A DNA stretch of 64,000 nucleotides from Mechercharimyces sp. CAU 1602 (GTDB lineage Bacteria > Bacillota > Bacilli > Thermoactinomycetales > JANTPT01): positions 1 through 64,000 of the forward strand of contig NZ_JANTPT010000001.1 in NCBI RefSeq assembly GCF_024753565.1, given 5' to 3'. Numbering within the stretch: position 1 is the stretch's first letter; each line of letters begins with the position of its first letter. Shown piece by piece: positions 18,877 to 28,353 of this stretch. Below the pieces are notes generated by a model that worked only from the letters and a program-made list of their open reading frames with translations, was not told the origin of the DNA and made no database searches. The position numbers were made by a program, and so were the translations under genes.

Positions 18877-19728
18877 ATGGGAAATAAAGAGAAGGGGATC
18901 TTACTCCTCTTAGTATCAGCTTTAGGTTTTTCAATGATGGCAGTGTTTGTGAAGTTATCAGGGGATTTACCTACAATCCAGAAAACAATGTTCCGTAATT
19001 TGGTGACGGCGGTGATCGCCTTCAGCATGGTGATGGTGTATAAGGAACGATTATGGGGGAGATGGGAAAATCAGAAGTATCTTCTGTTACGCTCCACTCT
19101 CGGCACGCTAGGCATTGTTTTTTATTTTTATGCAATTGATCATCTTGTTTTATCGGATGCCGATATGTTAAATAAACTGAGTCCATTTTTATTAGTCATT
19201 TTTTCAGCTCTTTTTTTAAAAGAAAAAGCACACACATTTCAACTGCTTGCTGTTCTCATCGCCTTTGTAGGCGCGCTGTTTATTATTAAGCCTTCTTTTC
19301 ATGTGGACTTGGTACCATACGGAGCAGGACTGTTATCGGCTGTGTTTGCTGCAGGTGCTTATACGGTGTTACGATTTTTGGGCGGAAAAGAAAGCTTTGC
19401 TACAGTCGTATTTTATTTCTCTTTTTTTTCTACGGTGGTATTGCTTCCCTTTGTGATCTTCTTTTACGAGCCGATGACTGTAAAGCAGACGGTCTATTTA
19501 CTGCTAGCCGGCTCTTTTGCTACCTTAGGGCAACTCGGCATTACCGCAGCCTATAAATTTGCTGCCGCAAGAGAGATCTCCATTTTCTTTTATTCTACAG
19601 TGGTTTATACTTCCATTTTTAGTTTCCTTTTCTTCGACCAGCTACCAGATCTTTATAGTATAGTAGGTTATCTGATTATCTTTGCAGCTTCGCTCTATAT
19701 GTATTGGCATAATAAAAGGGTAGAATAA
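18877..19728 (+). CDS. DMT-superfamily (EamA) transporter
   Basis: A 283-residue protein with ten predicted membrane helices built from two EamA repeats (about 5-140 and 150-280), as in the drug/metabolite transporter superfamily. Recognisable segments are 'LGFSMMAVFVKLSGDLP' in repeat one and 'AGSFATLGQLGITAAYKFA' in repeat two. Substrate unknown. ATG 18877 follows GGATGGGG. It is preceded by only a short gap after the YqcI-like gene but no overlap or shared function is apparent. Confidence 0.9.
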   Translation: MGNKEKGILLLLVSALGFSMMAVFVKLSGDLPTIQKTMFRNLVTAVIAFSMVMVYKERLWGRWENQKYLLLRSTLGTLGIVFYFYAIDHLVLSDADMLNKLSPFLLVIFSALFLKEKAHTFQLLAVLIAFVGALFIIKPSFHVDLVPYGAGLLSAVFAAGAYTVLRFLGGKESFATVVFYFSFFSTVVLLPFVIFFYEPMTVKQTVYLLLAGSFATLGQLGITAAYKFAAAREISIFFYSTVVYTSIFSFLFFDQLPDLYSIVGYLIIFAASLYMYWHNKRVE

Positions 19729-20035
19729 CTAGAGGAAGATGGTCCTATTTAATTAGAAACGGGGATCCATCTCCTTCATTTTTACCCCTTTTCTCCCATT
19801 GTAATGAAAAGAAGAATATTTTGTGTCGGGTATGTAAAGAAAGGATCTTTATTCAAAAAAAAGAGAAAGAATAAGGGCGGAATACGGATATATCAAGAGA
19901 GGAAGAAAGCCAGAACGATAATTATACATATCTACTTATTCTGAAGATTTAATCTTTATCTGGCAGACAAAATTAGACGGAATTCGACGTGGGCAATGTG
20001 TTATGGTTTCTATGTATTATAACAAGGAGGGATTT
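19729..20035. other. Intergenic region, no gene seen
   Basis: About 300 nt, A/T-rich. AGATGG and CCATCT can pair just after the transporter gene, without a T tract. A 46-codon frame (19805-19945) has no ribosome binding site and a highly basic, low-complexity product, so I do not call it. The promoter of the small secreted protein should lie in the last 80 nt. Confidence 0.6.
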
Positions 20036-20347
20036 ATGATGATGAAAGCAAAAGCAATTGCAGGTTTGGCATTAGGTGTAGCATTGTTTGGTTCTGTCTC
20101 TACTGTTGATGCAGCAGCAACCACGAAGGCTCCTACAAAGGTAGAAAGTGAAGCACAACAAGTTATTCAAACTCAAGACTATGTTTACTACCTATATTCC
20201 AAATCCGAATACGAAACCGCTGACGCTATCCCAACCAAAATCGACAACCGTCAACCAGGAGAAATAGGTATTCCTTATGTACTCCATTTGGTGGATGTAG
20301 AGGATTGGGGTTTTGTTTGGGTAGGCAAGTACATGGAAACATTTTAA
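20036..20347 (+). CDS. Small secreted protein of unknown function
   Basis: About 103 residues with a clear signal peptide (basic MMMKAKA, hydrophobic core, cleavage near VDA-A), leaving a mature chain of roughly 75 residues. The mature part is acidic and aromatic ('DYVYYLYSKSEYETADAIP', then 'DVEDWGFVWVG'), with no cysteine. AAGGAGG sits 5, 8 or 11 nt before three consecutive ATG codons (20036, 20039, 20042). I do not recognise a family. It is a single-gene unit closed by a strong terminator. Confidence 0.7.
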   Translation: MMMKAKAIAGLALGVALFGSVSTVDAAATTKAPTKVESEAQQVIQTQDYVYYLYSKSEYETADAIPTKIDNRQPGEIGIPYVLHLVDVEDWGFVWVGKYMETF

Positions 20348-20391
20348 GCATTAGGTAACAGCAATATATCTTTGTTCCCAGATTTTAATGA

Positions 20392-20437
20392 AGTCTTTCG
20401 CAATTGGTTTGGCCGCCTTTGCGAAAGGCTTTTTTTT
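20392..20437 (+). terminator. Terminator of small secreted protein gene
   Basis: AGTCTTTCGCAA (20392-20403) pairs with TTGCGAAAGGCT (20419-20430) over 12 bp with one G-U pair, followed by seven T. Confidence 0.9.
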
Positions 20438-20589
20438 GTCAGCGGTTTCGATACGGTGGCATAAAACACCTACAGATAAGGAGAAAACAACACTCTCTAA
20501 AGGGGTAAAGCAGTCTGTCTATTTAGATAATGGCATAGGAATGTTCTTTTGTCAACTGTTTAGATAGATTTTATCGGTTTAAGTCATTA

Positions 20590-20611
20590 AAAAGGGGGTG
20601 ATCCCCCTTTT
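20590..20611 (-). terminator. Terminator of zinc phospholipase-like gene
   Basis: AAAAGGGGG and CCCCCTTTT around a TGAT loop, with a T tract when read on the minus strand, about 45 nt past the stop at 20657. The stretch 20438-20589 shows no gene. Confidence 0.75.
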
Positions 20612-20656
20612 GTGCACATATAGGTGTTTATCGTTCGTACAAGGAGTACCGTATTT

Positions 20657-21562
20657 TTATACGATCGGATCGGCTAAATAATTAGTTAGGTTTGCAGAAC
20701 ATGGCTTACCATTATCGTATGATAGATTGCCTAATCTAGATCTGATGGGAGCCATTTCTCCATCTTTTTCCCAAAAAGTGTATATGAGAGGGAGAATTTC
20801 TTTGGCCTCCGTTAATGCATTCTCCCAGAGATCCCAGAAAGAAGAGGCATGCTGTTCGTCAGGTAGAGCTGGGTGAACCCAGGATTGCTTGCTTTCATTT
20901 AAATAATCTTTTGCAGGGAGATTCTTTGTATAGCGGAAGGGAGCGATCTTGCCAGCGGTGAGCACCGTTTTTACACCCCACGGATCATAAAAGAGATGTA
21001 GCGCTTTGAGCATATCTTGATACGCATCGTTCCAAATGGTTTGGGGTACATTGCGCATCTGATCTGGATAAAAGGTTTCACCTAAGTGATTGAGCACGTG
21101 AACTAATGTTGCAGGTAAATCATCACCTACATCCAGTTCCTTGTATACAGGAGTTCGCCATGTTTCAATCCCCTTTAGTTGCTTAGCGATCAATGTGTCA
21201 AGAATAATTTCCAGTCGTTGGTGGTTATATCCTTGATAACCAGCTTTGTAATGGATATAGGGGTGAGTATGCCGATCGAGAAGGTGATGTGTCACAAAGC
21301 CACTTACATAACTGCGGATATCTTTCTCTTCCTTGGCCGCTGTGAGCAGGTTGACGAGAAAAGGACCACATGCTTGTGTATGCATCACATTTCCTAGCTC
21401 ATCAGCTCCTTTCTTTTTTTTCCATGGTAAAAAATGATGATAAAAGAGTGGATCAGGTCCCTGACAGCCGAGTTGAAAAAGGGTACGCTCTTGTGGCAAG
21501 GGTAAGTGAGTCAACTCATAACATTGCTGGGCAAAGACGATATGTGACCAGATATTTGGCAT
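20657..21562 (-). CDS. Zinc-dependent phospholipase C family protein
   Basis: A 301-residue protein without a signal peptide. The N-terminal 'MPNIWSHIVFAQQ' with Trp and His near the start, 'QGPDPLFYHH', and 'VSGFVTHHLLDRHTHPYIHY' supply the His/Asp ligands of the S1-P1/zinc phospholipase C fold. Members in Bacilli are uncharacterised cytoplasmic hydrolases. The gene is monocistronic, transcribed toward the small secreted protein gene. Function beyond metal hydrolase is inference. Confidence 0.8.
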   Translation of the reverse strand: MPNIWSHIVFAQQCYELTHLPLPQERTLFQLGCQGPDPLFYHHFLPWKKKKGADELGNVMHTQACGPFLVNLLTAAKEEKDIRSYVSGFVTHHLLDRHTHPYIHYKAGYQGYNHQRLEIILDTLIAKQLKGIETWRTPVYKELDVGDDLPATLVHVLNHLGETFYPDQMRNVPQTIWNDAYQDMLKALHLFYDPWGVKTVLTAGKIAPFRYTKNLPAKDYLNESKQSWVHPALPDEQHASSFWDLWENALTEAKEILPLIYTFWEKDGEMAPIRSRLGNLSYDNGKPCSANLTNYLADPIV

Positions 21563-21902
21563 GATAGCCGCTCCTTTAGCTTCTTAGTAGGTTTATTATA
21601 TCGTTTTTTTTTGTCTCCGACTAAGGGTTGATGTAAAATCACACACAGAAAAACGGTATGAGGCAACCTATATTTTCATGATTAATAAGCCCTAGATAAA
21701 AAGATCCAGGGGATCTTAGTCGAGTGCAGCAGGGATCATCGGGTTACTATTGTTAGTAAATCATCACTGATTTCTGGATTGACTCCGCTTTTTTATTGAA
21801 TTTTATGAAGGTTTCAGGAGTAGTAATCCGGAAGTTATTCTTCAGGGAAAGTTTGAGGCGTAACGAGAAAACTAAAATTCAACATACCATGGAGGTGCAG
21901 AA
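21563..21902. other. Intergenic region between divergent genes
   Basis: About 340 nt between a divergent pair. TTGACT (21779-21784) followed after 17 nt by TTTATG (21802-21807) is a weak SigA-like promoter for the glyoxalase-family gene. A 33-codon frame (21804-21905) without a ribosome binding site overlaps its TTG start; I treat it as chance. Nothing else seen. Confidence 0.45.
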
Positions 21903-22253
21903 TTGAAAGTCAAGCGAATTGTTGCGAATATTGAAACGCAGGACACTTCCAAAGCAAAACACTTTTACGAGGAAATACTAGGACTTGATCAATTAATGGA
22001 CCGTGAATTTATTGCAACCTATGGATCTAATGAGAGAATGTCCGCTCAAATTAGTTTTTTATCTGAGGGAGGATCTGGCACACCAGTACCTGATTTGTCA
22101 ATTGAAGTTGATAACTTAGACGAAGTTCTTACTCGTATAAAAGATTCTGGAGTTCCAATTGTATATGGGCCAACTACAGAACCGTGGGGGGTTCGGCGTT
22201 TTTATGTTAGAGATCCTTTCGGAAAGCTAGTCAATATTTTAATTCATTTATAA
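21903..22253 (+). CDS. Glyoxalase/VOC family protein
   Basis: A 116-residue single-domain vicinal-oxygen-chelate protein with beta-alpha-beta-beta-beta repeats: 'VKRIVANIETQDTSKAKHFYEEILGLD' in the first and 'PWGVRRFYVRDPFGKLVNIL' in the second. Such small members act as dimers in glyoxalase, antibiotic-resistance or dioxygenase roles; the metal ligand set is incomplete by eye, so the reaction is unknown. TTG 21903 follows GGAGGTG at 5-6 nt. Confidence 0.85.
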   Translation: MKVKRIVANIETQDTSKAKHFYEEILGLDQLMDREFIATYGSNERMSAQISFLSEGGSGTPVPDLSIEVDNLDEVLTRIKDSGVPIVYGPTTEPWGVRRFYVRDPFGKLVNILIHL

Positions 22254-22288
22254 ATTTATACAAGTATATACAAGATAAAAAAGAGACG

Positions 22289-22330
22289 ACAGAGCCGAGT
22301 GGGATTATTCCTCCCTTAGCTCTGTTTTTA
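22289..22330 (+). terminator. Terminator of VOC gene
   Basis: ACAGAGC (22289-22295) pairs with GCTCTGT (22319-22325), followed by TTTTTA. The remaining 22331-22566 holds no gene that I can see. Confidence 0.75.
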
Positions 22331-22566
22331 TCATTTACTATATTGTGAAGGTCATATGGTGAAATAAGCCTGTATTCAAAAGAAATAAATTCACTTCCCG
22401 TTCTGCCCTGTTTATTCAATTTAAAATTGGGAAAAACAGAAATATTTAATTAGTGGGTGTGTTAGTTATTTATGTGGACGAATGATGCAGAATCGATTCA
22501 GGACATGATACTATTAGGGAGATTATTTAATTAAAGTGTTGCTGGAAGTAAGGAGGAAGAAGAAAG

Positions 22567-23397
22567 GTGTCGAAACTTAACGTGGCCATCTCTGCGGCGA
22601 AAGCGGCTGGATCATTGATTGCAGAGCGTATTCAAACTGGAAAAGAGGTTTCATATAAATCGTCGCACAGTGATTTGGTGACTGAGGTGGATAAGCAGGC
22701 AGAGGAAATTATATGTGCCAAGATTAGAGAAGCATACCCTAGTCATGCGATATTGGGAGAAGAAGGAGTAGCTCCTGGCGTAAAAGCGTCATCCGAGGCA
22801 ACGGAGACGCATGAAAAGATGGATCATTTATGGGTAGTAGATCCGATTGATGGAACGACAAACTTCGTTCATGGCTTTCCGTTTTGTTGTGTCTCTATCG
22901 CTTATGCGTACCAAGGAATGGTTACATGTGCAGTCATTTATGATCCCCTTACGGATGAATGCTTTACTGCTGAAAAGGAGCAGGGGGCATTTTTGAATGG
23001 CCAAGCGCTACGTGTATCCGAAGAAAAAAAGTTAGCAGAAAGTTTGATTGCAACCGGATTCCCAGCAGCAGATCGTATTGCGGCGGGGATAAACTTGTCT
23101 GGAATCAATTATCTGGCGCCGCGGTGCCGCAATTTGCGGGCAGCTGGCTCAGCTGCCCTCCATCTCGCGTACGTGGCAGCGGGGCGAATTAGTGGATTTT
23201 GGGAACTTCAACTAAATGCTTGGGATTTAGCGGCTGGATCCCTTTTGGTTGAAGAAGCAGGCGGAAAAGTGACTGATACTTGTGGTAACCCCTATGCGCT
23301 TCATGTTCGTCACATTTTAGCTACGAATGATCATATTCACAGCGAGATGGTAGAGGCACTGGCCACCTCGGCTTCTCAGAAACCAGAAATGAAGTGA
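22567..23397 (+). CDS. Inositol monophosphatase family protein
   Basis: A 276-residue Mg-dependent, Li-sensitive-type phosphatase. All three metal-binding motifs are seen: 'LGEEG' (about residue 62), 'DPIDGTTNFVHGFP' (about 93-106) and 'WDLAAGSLLVEEAGG' (about 219-233). Substrates of bacterial members include inositol-1-phosphate, fructose-1,6-bisphosphate and NADP-related compounds. The GTG start at 22567 follows AAGGAGGAAG. PepV starts 45 nt downstream and may be co-transcribed, though no functional link is obvious. Confidence 0.93.
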   Translation: MSKLNVAISAAKAAGSLIAERIQTGKEVSYKSSHSDLVTEVDKQAEEIICAKIREAYPSHAILGEEGVAPGVKASSEATETHEKMDHLWVVDPIDGTTNFVHGFPFCCVSIAYAYQGMVTCAVIYDPLTDECFTAEKEQGAFLNGQALRVSEEKKLAESLIATGFPAADRIAAGINLSGINYLAPRCRNLRAAGSAALHLAYVAAGRISGFWELQLNAWDLAAGSLLVEEAGGKVTDTCGNPYALHVRHILATNDHIHSEMVEALATSASQKPEMK

Positions 23398-23442
23398 TAG
23401 CGGTACATAGTACCTGTAGGAAGAGAAAAAGGAGGTTGTAAG

Positions 23443-24867
23443 TTGGAGATTCAATGGTTACAGGAAGTAGAAAAGAGAAAAGATGAGTTATTAGCGAAGA
23501 CAAAAGAGCTGTTGGCGATTGAAAGTGTGTTGGATGAAGAGACAGTGGCCGAAGGAGCTCCTTTCGGGGAGAAAATTGCCGAGGCCCTCTCCTATATGTT
23601 AGAGCTTGCCGAAGAAAATGAGTTTAAAATCAAAAATGTGGACGGATATGCGGGTCATGCCGAGATCGGATCAGGGGAGGAACTGGTTGGAATTTTGGCG
23701 CATCTAGATGTAGTACCAGCAGGGGAGGGATGGACAAGTCCCCCCTTTTCTCCTGAAATTCGTGACGGTGATTTATATGCGCGTGGAGCGATTGATGATA
23801 AAGGACCGGCGATGGCTGCTTTTTTTGCTACCAAGTTATTAAAAGAGTTGAATCTGCCGCTCTCTAAACGAATTCGATTAATTTGGGGCACAGATGAAGA
23901 GTCTTTGTGGCGTGATATGGAGTATTACTTTGAACGAGAAGAGATGCCGACAATGGGCTTTACTCCTGATGCCTATTTTCCTATCATCACAGCGGAAAAA
24001 GGGTTGATTGATTTATCGCTTGCAGGTGAGCTTACTCCAATAGAAGAGGAAGAGCTTAGTGCAGGCTGGACATTAGGCTCCTTTATCTCGGGTCAACGCC
24101 CCAATATGGTGCCTGATTATGCCGAAGCGCGCCTTCTGGGTGATGATGATGTATTCATCTTGAAAGAGGCATTTCAAACATTTCTATTAGAAAATCGGAT
24201 TAGAGGATATGCAGAAGAGGCGAACGCAGATCTGACGCTGGTTGTTGAAGGGAAATCTCATCATGGTTCAGAGCCAGAAAGAGGGCAGAATGCGGCATTG
24301 GAACTGGCGCGTTTCTTACACACGGTGGATCTTGATCAAAAAGGAGCGCAATATATCAACCTAATTAACGATTGTTTGCTGGATAGTTTTTATGGTGAAA
24401 AATTAGGCGTAGATCAAATGGATGATCGTGTAGGAAAATTAACCATTAATGCAGGTGTCTTTCGTTATAAACGAGGGGAGAATCAACAAGTAGTTCTTAA
24501 TATCCGTTATCCGCTCACAGGTGACGGAGAATGGATCATGCGTGAGCTTGAGCAACAAATGGCACCATATGGTGTGCAGATTGAACAAGATTTGATCGAT
24601 CATAAAATGCCTCATTCAGTTGATCATCAACACCCACTTGTACAAACTTTGGCACGTGTATATGAAGAACAGACTGGGGAAAAAGCAGAACTGATGGCCA
24701 TCGGAGGCGGAACCTATGCACGTGCTCTAGATACTGGTGTTGCGTTTGGACCTCTTTTTCCAGGTAGGCCTGATTCAGCACATCAAAAGGATGAACGTAT
24801 ATCGGTGGAGGATTTAATACGGACAACTGCGATCTATGCACAGGCCATTTATGAACTCGCAAGATAA
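23443..24867 (+). CDS. pepV: Dipeptidase PepV (M20 family)
   Basis: A 474-residue zinc aminopeptidase that cleaves dipeptides. The M20 signature is clear: 'GILAHLDVVPAGEGW' (His and catalytic Asp), 'RGAIDDKGP' (bridging Asp), 'IWGTDEESLWRDM' (Glu base and ligand), and a C-terminal 'PGRPDSAHQKDERI' (last His). The lid domain insertion 'KSHHGSEPERGQNAALELARF' is typical. TTG 23443 follows AAAAAGGAGG. Length matches the family. Confidence 0.95.
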   Translation: MEIQWLQEVEKRKDELLAKTKELLAIESVLDEETVAEGAPFGEKIAEALSYMLELAEENEFKIKNVDGYAGHAEIGSGEELVGILAHLDVVPAGEGWTSPPFSPEIRDGDLYARGAIDDKGPAMAAFFATKLLKELNLPLSKRIRLIWGTDEESLWRDMEYYFEREEMPTMGFTPDAYFPIITAEKGLIDLSLAGELTPIEEEELSAGWTLGSFISGQRPNMVPDYAEARLLGDDDVFILKEAFQTFLLENRIRGYAEEANADLTLVVEGKSHHGSEPERGQNAALELARFLHTVDLDQKGAQYINLINDCLLDSFYGEKLGVDQMDDRVGKLTINAGVFRYKRGENQQVVLNIRYPLTGDGEWIMRELEQQMAPYGVQIEQDLIDHKMPHSVDHQHPLVQTLARVYEEQTGEKAELMAIGGGTYARALDTGVAFGPLFPGRPDSAHQKDERISVEDLIRTTAIYAQAIYELAR

Positions 24868-24879
24868 GTGAAGTGAATG

Positions 24880-24912
24880 AAAGCTGATTTCCGATCATTG
24901 GGGATCAGCTTT
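24880..24912 (+). terminator. Terminator of pepV
   Basis: AAAGCTGAT pairs with ATCAGCTTT across a 15-nt loop, followed by TCTTTC. Confidence 0.75.
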
Positions 24913-25038
24913 TCTTTCAAGACTTAAGTTATCTTTTTCCCATCTCCCCTCGATTTTGGTTAAGATAGAAGTAGATAATAGGGTGGGATTAAAGCTTTTT
25001 AATGTAGGGAGGGAATCGAAATTTACTATATTCGCAAG

Positions 25039-26058
25039 ATGGTTGCTGCTGCAGTGCAGTTAAATAATTGGTTTTTGTTACTGTTTACCGGGTTGTTGTT
25101 GGTATCTAGTTCGTACGCTATCCACTACATTGAACCAGAAACATTTGAGAGTTCGTGGAAGGGGTTTTGGTGGGTGATGACCACTGTGACTACAGTGGGT
25201 TACGGCGACTATTCACCTGTTACGAAGGCAGGGCAAGGAGTAGCTATATTTCTTTACATTGTGGGAATTGGGCTGATTGGGGTTGTGATTGGGAAGGTAG
25301 TGGATGCATTTGGATCATATAAAAGGAAGAAGGAGGAAGGGAGATTGAAATTTCGTGGAAGTGATCACTATGTTGTCATCGGTTGGTCGGAAAAGGCAAA
25401 AGATGCGATGAAGGAATTGATGTCAAGTAATCATGATGCAGAGATTGTTTTAATCGATATGTTGGAAAAGTCGCCGATGTCAGGTGTTCGTTATCACTAC
25501 ATACAAGGGGAACCCACAGATGAGGAGGTATTGACACAAGCGAATATTGCGGACTCGAAAGCGATTATGGTTTTTTCCCCTCCTCAAGTCGAAGACCCGG
25601 TATTGGCGGATGGTCGCACACTATTAATCGCTACTGCTATAGAGCATTACGGGGTTCAACATGGAGTAGATGTGTATACCGTGGTTGAAGTGATGAAAGA
25701 AAACCATGTAAATAACTTTCGACATGCAAAGGTAGATGACTTTATCCTCTCTAATCAGATGACTTCCAATTTAATGGCGAAAGCGTCACAGTTTCAAGGT
25801 TCGAGCCGTCTATTTCAGCAGTTATTGCGCACTCAACATGGAGATGATTTATACCTTTTTCCAAAGCATCCGAAATGGGAGACGTATCAACATGCGCATG
25901 ATTTTTTCCTTAGTCAAGGGGCTAATCTCGTAGCTGATCGCGAAGATTTTGGCGTGATTCGGCGTATGCACGAGCCTCTTCCGGCTGAGGCTCAACTTTT
26001 TATCATTTGTGATTATAAAACGTATAAACAAACAGAAGAAAACTATCAATCACTTTAA
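25039..26058 (+). CDS. Two-TM potassium channel with RCK (TrkA-N) domain
   Basis: A 339-residue K+ channel of the YugO/MthK type. TM1 spans residues about 10-32, the pore loop carries the selectivity filter TVGYGD (52-57), TM2 about 66-90, and from about 107 an RCK domain ('HYVVIGWSEKAKDAM', 'VLIDM') binds a regulatory ligand. The ATG at 25039 is the first standard start, but the only good SD (GGAGGG, 25008-25013) sits 25 nt upstream and is ideally spaced for an in-frame ATT at 25021, so the true protein may be six residues longer (see findings). Confidence 0.9.
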   Translation: MVAAAVQLNNWFLLLFTGLLLVSSSYAIHYIEPETFESSWKGFWWVMTTVTTVGYGDYSPVTKAGQGVAIFLYIVGIGLIGVVIGKVVDAFGSYKRKKEEGRLKFRGSDHYVVIGWSEKAKDAMKELMSSNHDAEIVLIDMLEKSPMSGVRYHYIQGEPTDEEVLTQANIADSKAIMVFSPPQVEDPVLADGRTLLIATAIEHYGVQHGVDVYTVVEVMKENHVNNFRHAKVDDFILSNQMTSNLMAKASQFQGSSRLFQQLLRTQHGDDLYLFPKHPKWETYQHAHDFFLSQGANLVADREDFGVIRRMHEPLPAEAQLFIICDYKTYKQTEENYQSL

Positions 26059-26073
26059 TTATGTCAGTTAAAA

Positions 26074-26103
26074 AGGGCCTCATCTAAGGTTGAGGTCTTT
26101 TTA
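26074..26103 (+). terminator. Terminator of K+ channel gene
   Basis: GGCCTCA pairs with TGAGGTC (one G-U) and is followed by TTTTTATTTT. Confidence 0.75.
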
Positions 26104-26214
26104 TTTTGAGAAAAAAATTCGAATTTTTATTTTCAAACAATAGAGTGTATGATATACTTTTGTTCATATAAAAAGATTGTGAAGATTACACGAGAAATCT
26201 GAAGGAGGATCTAC

Positions 26215-28311
26215 ATGACTAGTTTGCGATCAAAAGGAAAAGGAGTTGTAATTGCGCTTGTCTTTATTCTAATTCTTTCTTTTCCATTCGATGTAAGCGC
26301 TTTCAATTCAGATGATTACGAATATCTTGTTGGAGCGGGGAGCTATGATATTACCGGTCCTGCTGCCGAAGTGGTTATGATGGGCTATGCAGATTCTGGT
26401 CAAACGACTGCGGGGATTCATCAGCGTTTGCGCTCACGTGCTTTTATAGCAGAAGAGCGAGCATCGGATCAGCGGGTTGTATTGGTAAGTGCTGATTTGG
26501 GACAACTCTTTCATTCTGTTAAACAAGGTGTTATTAATAAGCTAAATAATAATGGCTATGGGAAATGGTACAACGAAGAAAATGTCATGTTAAGTGCTAC
26601 CCATACACATGGAGGACCAGGTGGCTATGCTCACCGTGGGCTGTACAACCTCTCAAGTTATGGCTTTCATGAAAAAAATTATGAGACGATTGTAAATGGG
26701 ATCTATGAATCTATCGTACGGGCGCATCGAAACTTACAGCCGGGTTCTATTGAGGTAAATCAAACGCAAGTGGACGGTATCAGTGCCAATCGCTCAAAAG
26801 AGGCATATAAAAATAATCCAGCTGCAGAACGGTCAAAATATGATCAAGATGTCGATACGACAATGACACAGCTTCACTTTCGAGATGCATCAGATCGCCT
26901 TCTTGGCGTCTATAATTGGTTTCCTGTACACGGGGTATCGATGAGTGGAGAGAATCATCTAATTACCGGAGATAATAAAGGTTATGCTTCCTATTTGCTT
27001 GAAGAAGAAATGGGCGGAGAAGTAACAGCTGAAGGTTCTTTTGTCGCAGCTTTTGCTCAAGCTCACGCGGGCGATGTGACCCCCAATATTTATGGAGATG
27101 GCAAAGGACATGGAGACAGTGATCAAGAGAGTACCCAGTATGCTGGGAGAGTGCAATATGAAGCGGCTAAACGGATGGCAGAGTCGACGGGCACAGAAGT
27201 GAGTGGGGGTATTTCTACTAAGCATAAGTATATTGATATGCAAAATGTTACTGTTGCGAGTGAGTACGCTGATGGAACGGAGCGTCGAACATATCCCGGA
27301 GCTTTAGGCTATTCTTTTGGGGCTGGTACGGAAGATGGTCGTGGACCTTCATTTTTTCAAGAGGGAATGACGCAACCGGAGTATCAGATTGATGATTATG
27401 ATAACATCGTTCCCTATTTGCAGAATTTAATGGTGATTGTTCCCCAGATCGGAGAGATGAGTGGAGCGAAGTATCCAAAGCTATGGGAGCAACATGCCCC
27501 TAAACCAGTACTATTGGCACCTTCAAAAGTAACTCCTGATTCGTGGACGCCTGACATTGTACCTGTTCAGATGGTACAAATCGGTCAAGTTTCTATTGTG
27601 GCTGTGCCAGCCGAGGTGACTACAATGGCAGGGCGGCGGATGATGGAGCAGGTACAGGAAAAGATGGATGCGCATCTACAGCAAAAGAGTATTACGGTCA
27701 TTTCTGGATTGTCCAACGCGTATAGTAGCTATGTGTCCACGCCGGAAGAATATGATAAACAGCATTATGAAGGGGCATCTACGCTGTATGGAAAATGGAC
27801 GCTCGGAGCCTATTTGCAGGAATTTGATCGTTTGACCGATGCAATTATCACAGGCAATGAAGTGGAGAAAGGAAAAGCACCGAAAGATTTAAGCGACGAA
27901 CAGGTTTATTTTCCCCCGGGGGTGTTGTATGACTTACCTCCATGGGGCAAATCATTCGGAGATGTAAAAAAGAATGTAGAAAGCAGCTATGCGGCGGGTG
28001 ACAAAGTATCTGTTCAATTTTGGGCGGGTCATCCCAACAACAACTTCCGTACACAATCGACCTATTTGGAAGTACAAAGATTAAAAGGTGACAACTGGGT
28101 TACTGTTGCTGATGATCATGATTGGGAGACAACATTTCAATGGGAGAGAAAATCGACAGTGATGGCAACCTCTTTTGTCAAGATCACTTGGCAGGTTCCA
28201 TCTAATGTGGAGAAAGGGACGTATCGCATCGTTCATTATGGTTCCTCTAAATCAATGAGCGGCAAAGTGAGTGATTATAAGGGCAAGTCGTCTACGTTTA
28301 CAGTGAAGTAG
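26215..28311 (+). CDS. Secreted neutral ceramidase
   Basis: A 698-residue exported amidohydrolase that splits ceramide to sphingosine and fatty acid. Signal peptide residues 1-29. The neutral/alkaline ceramidase core is clear: 'VGAGSYDITGPAAEVVMMGYA' region (about 39-60), zinc-site 'SATHTHGGPGGY' (127-138), 'NWFPVHGVSMSGENHLITGDN' region (about 235-256) holding the family's catalytic Ser, and 'FAQAHAGDVTPNIYG'. A C-terminal Ig-like domain (about 590-698) ends 'STFTVK'. GGAGGATCTAC precedes ATG 26215. A sphingomyelinase-like gene follows 42 nt downstream, presumably in the same operon. Confidence 0.93.
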   Translation: MTSLRSKGKGVVIALVFILILSFPFDVSAFNSDDYEYLVGAGSYDITGPAAEVVMMGYADSGQTTAGIHQRLRSRAFIAEERASDQRVVLVSADLGQLFHSVKQGVINKLNNNGYGKWYNEENVMLSATHTHGGPGGYAHRGLYNLSSYGFHEKNYETIVNGIYESIVRAHRNLQPGSIEVNQTQVDGISANRSKEAYKNNPAAERSKYDQDVDTTMTQLHFRDASDRLLGVYNWFPVHGVSMSGENHLITGDNKGYASYLLEEEMGGEVTAEGSFVAAFAQAHAGDVTPNIYGDGKGHGDSDQESTQYAGRVQYEAAKRMAESTGTEVSGGISTKHKYIDMQNVTVASEYADGTERRTYPGALGYSFGAGTEDGRGPSFFQEGMTQPEYQIDDYDNIVPYLQNLMVIVPQIGEMSGAKYPKLWEQHAPKPVLLAPSKVTPDSWTPDIVPVQMVQIGQVSIVAVPAEVTTMAGRRMMEQVQEKMDAHLQQKSITVISGLSNAYSSYVSTPEEYDKQHYEGASTLYGKWTLGAYLQEFDRLTDAIITGNEVEKGKAPKDLSDEQVYFPPGVLYDLPPWGKSFGDVKKNVESSYAAGDKVSVQFWAGHPNNNFRTQSTYLEVQRLKGDNWVTVADDHDWETTFQWERKSTVMATSFVKITWQVPSNVEKGTYRIVHYGSSKSMSGKVSDYKGKSSTFTVK

Positions 28312-28353
28312 AAGAGAAGGGAAGTGCACAAACTAGAACGAGGAGGGGCATGA

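Noticed and set aside
19805-19945. 46-codon basic frame between the DMT transporter and the secreted protein
   Set aside because: No ribosome binding site and a Lys/Arg-rich product typical of A-rich intergenic DNA.
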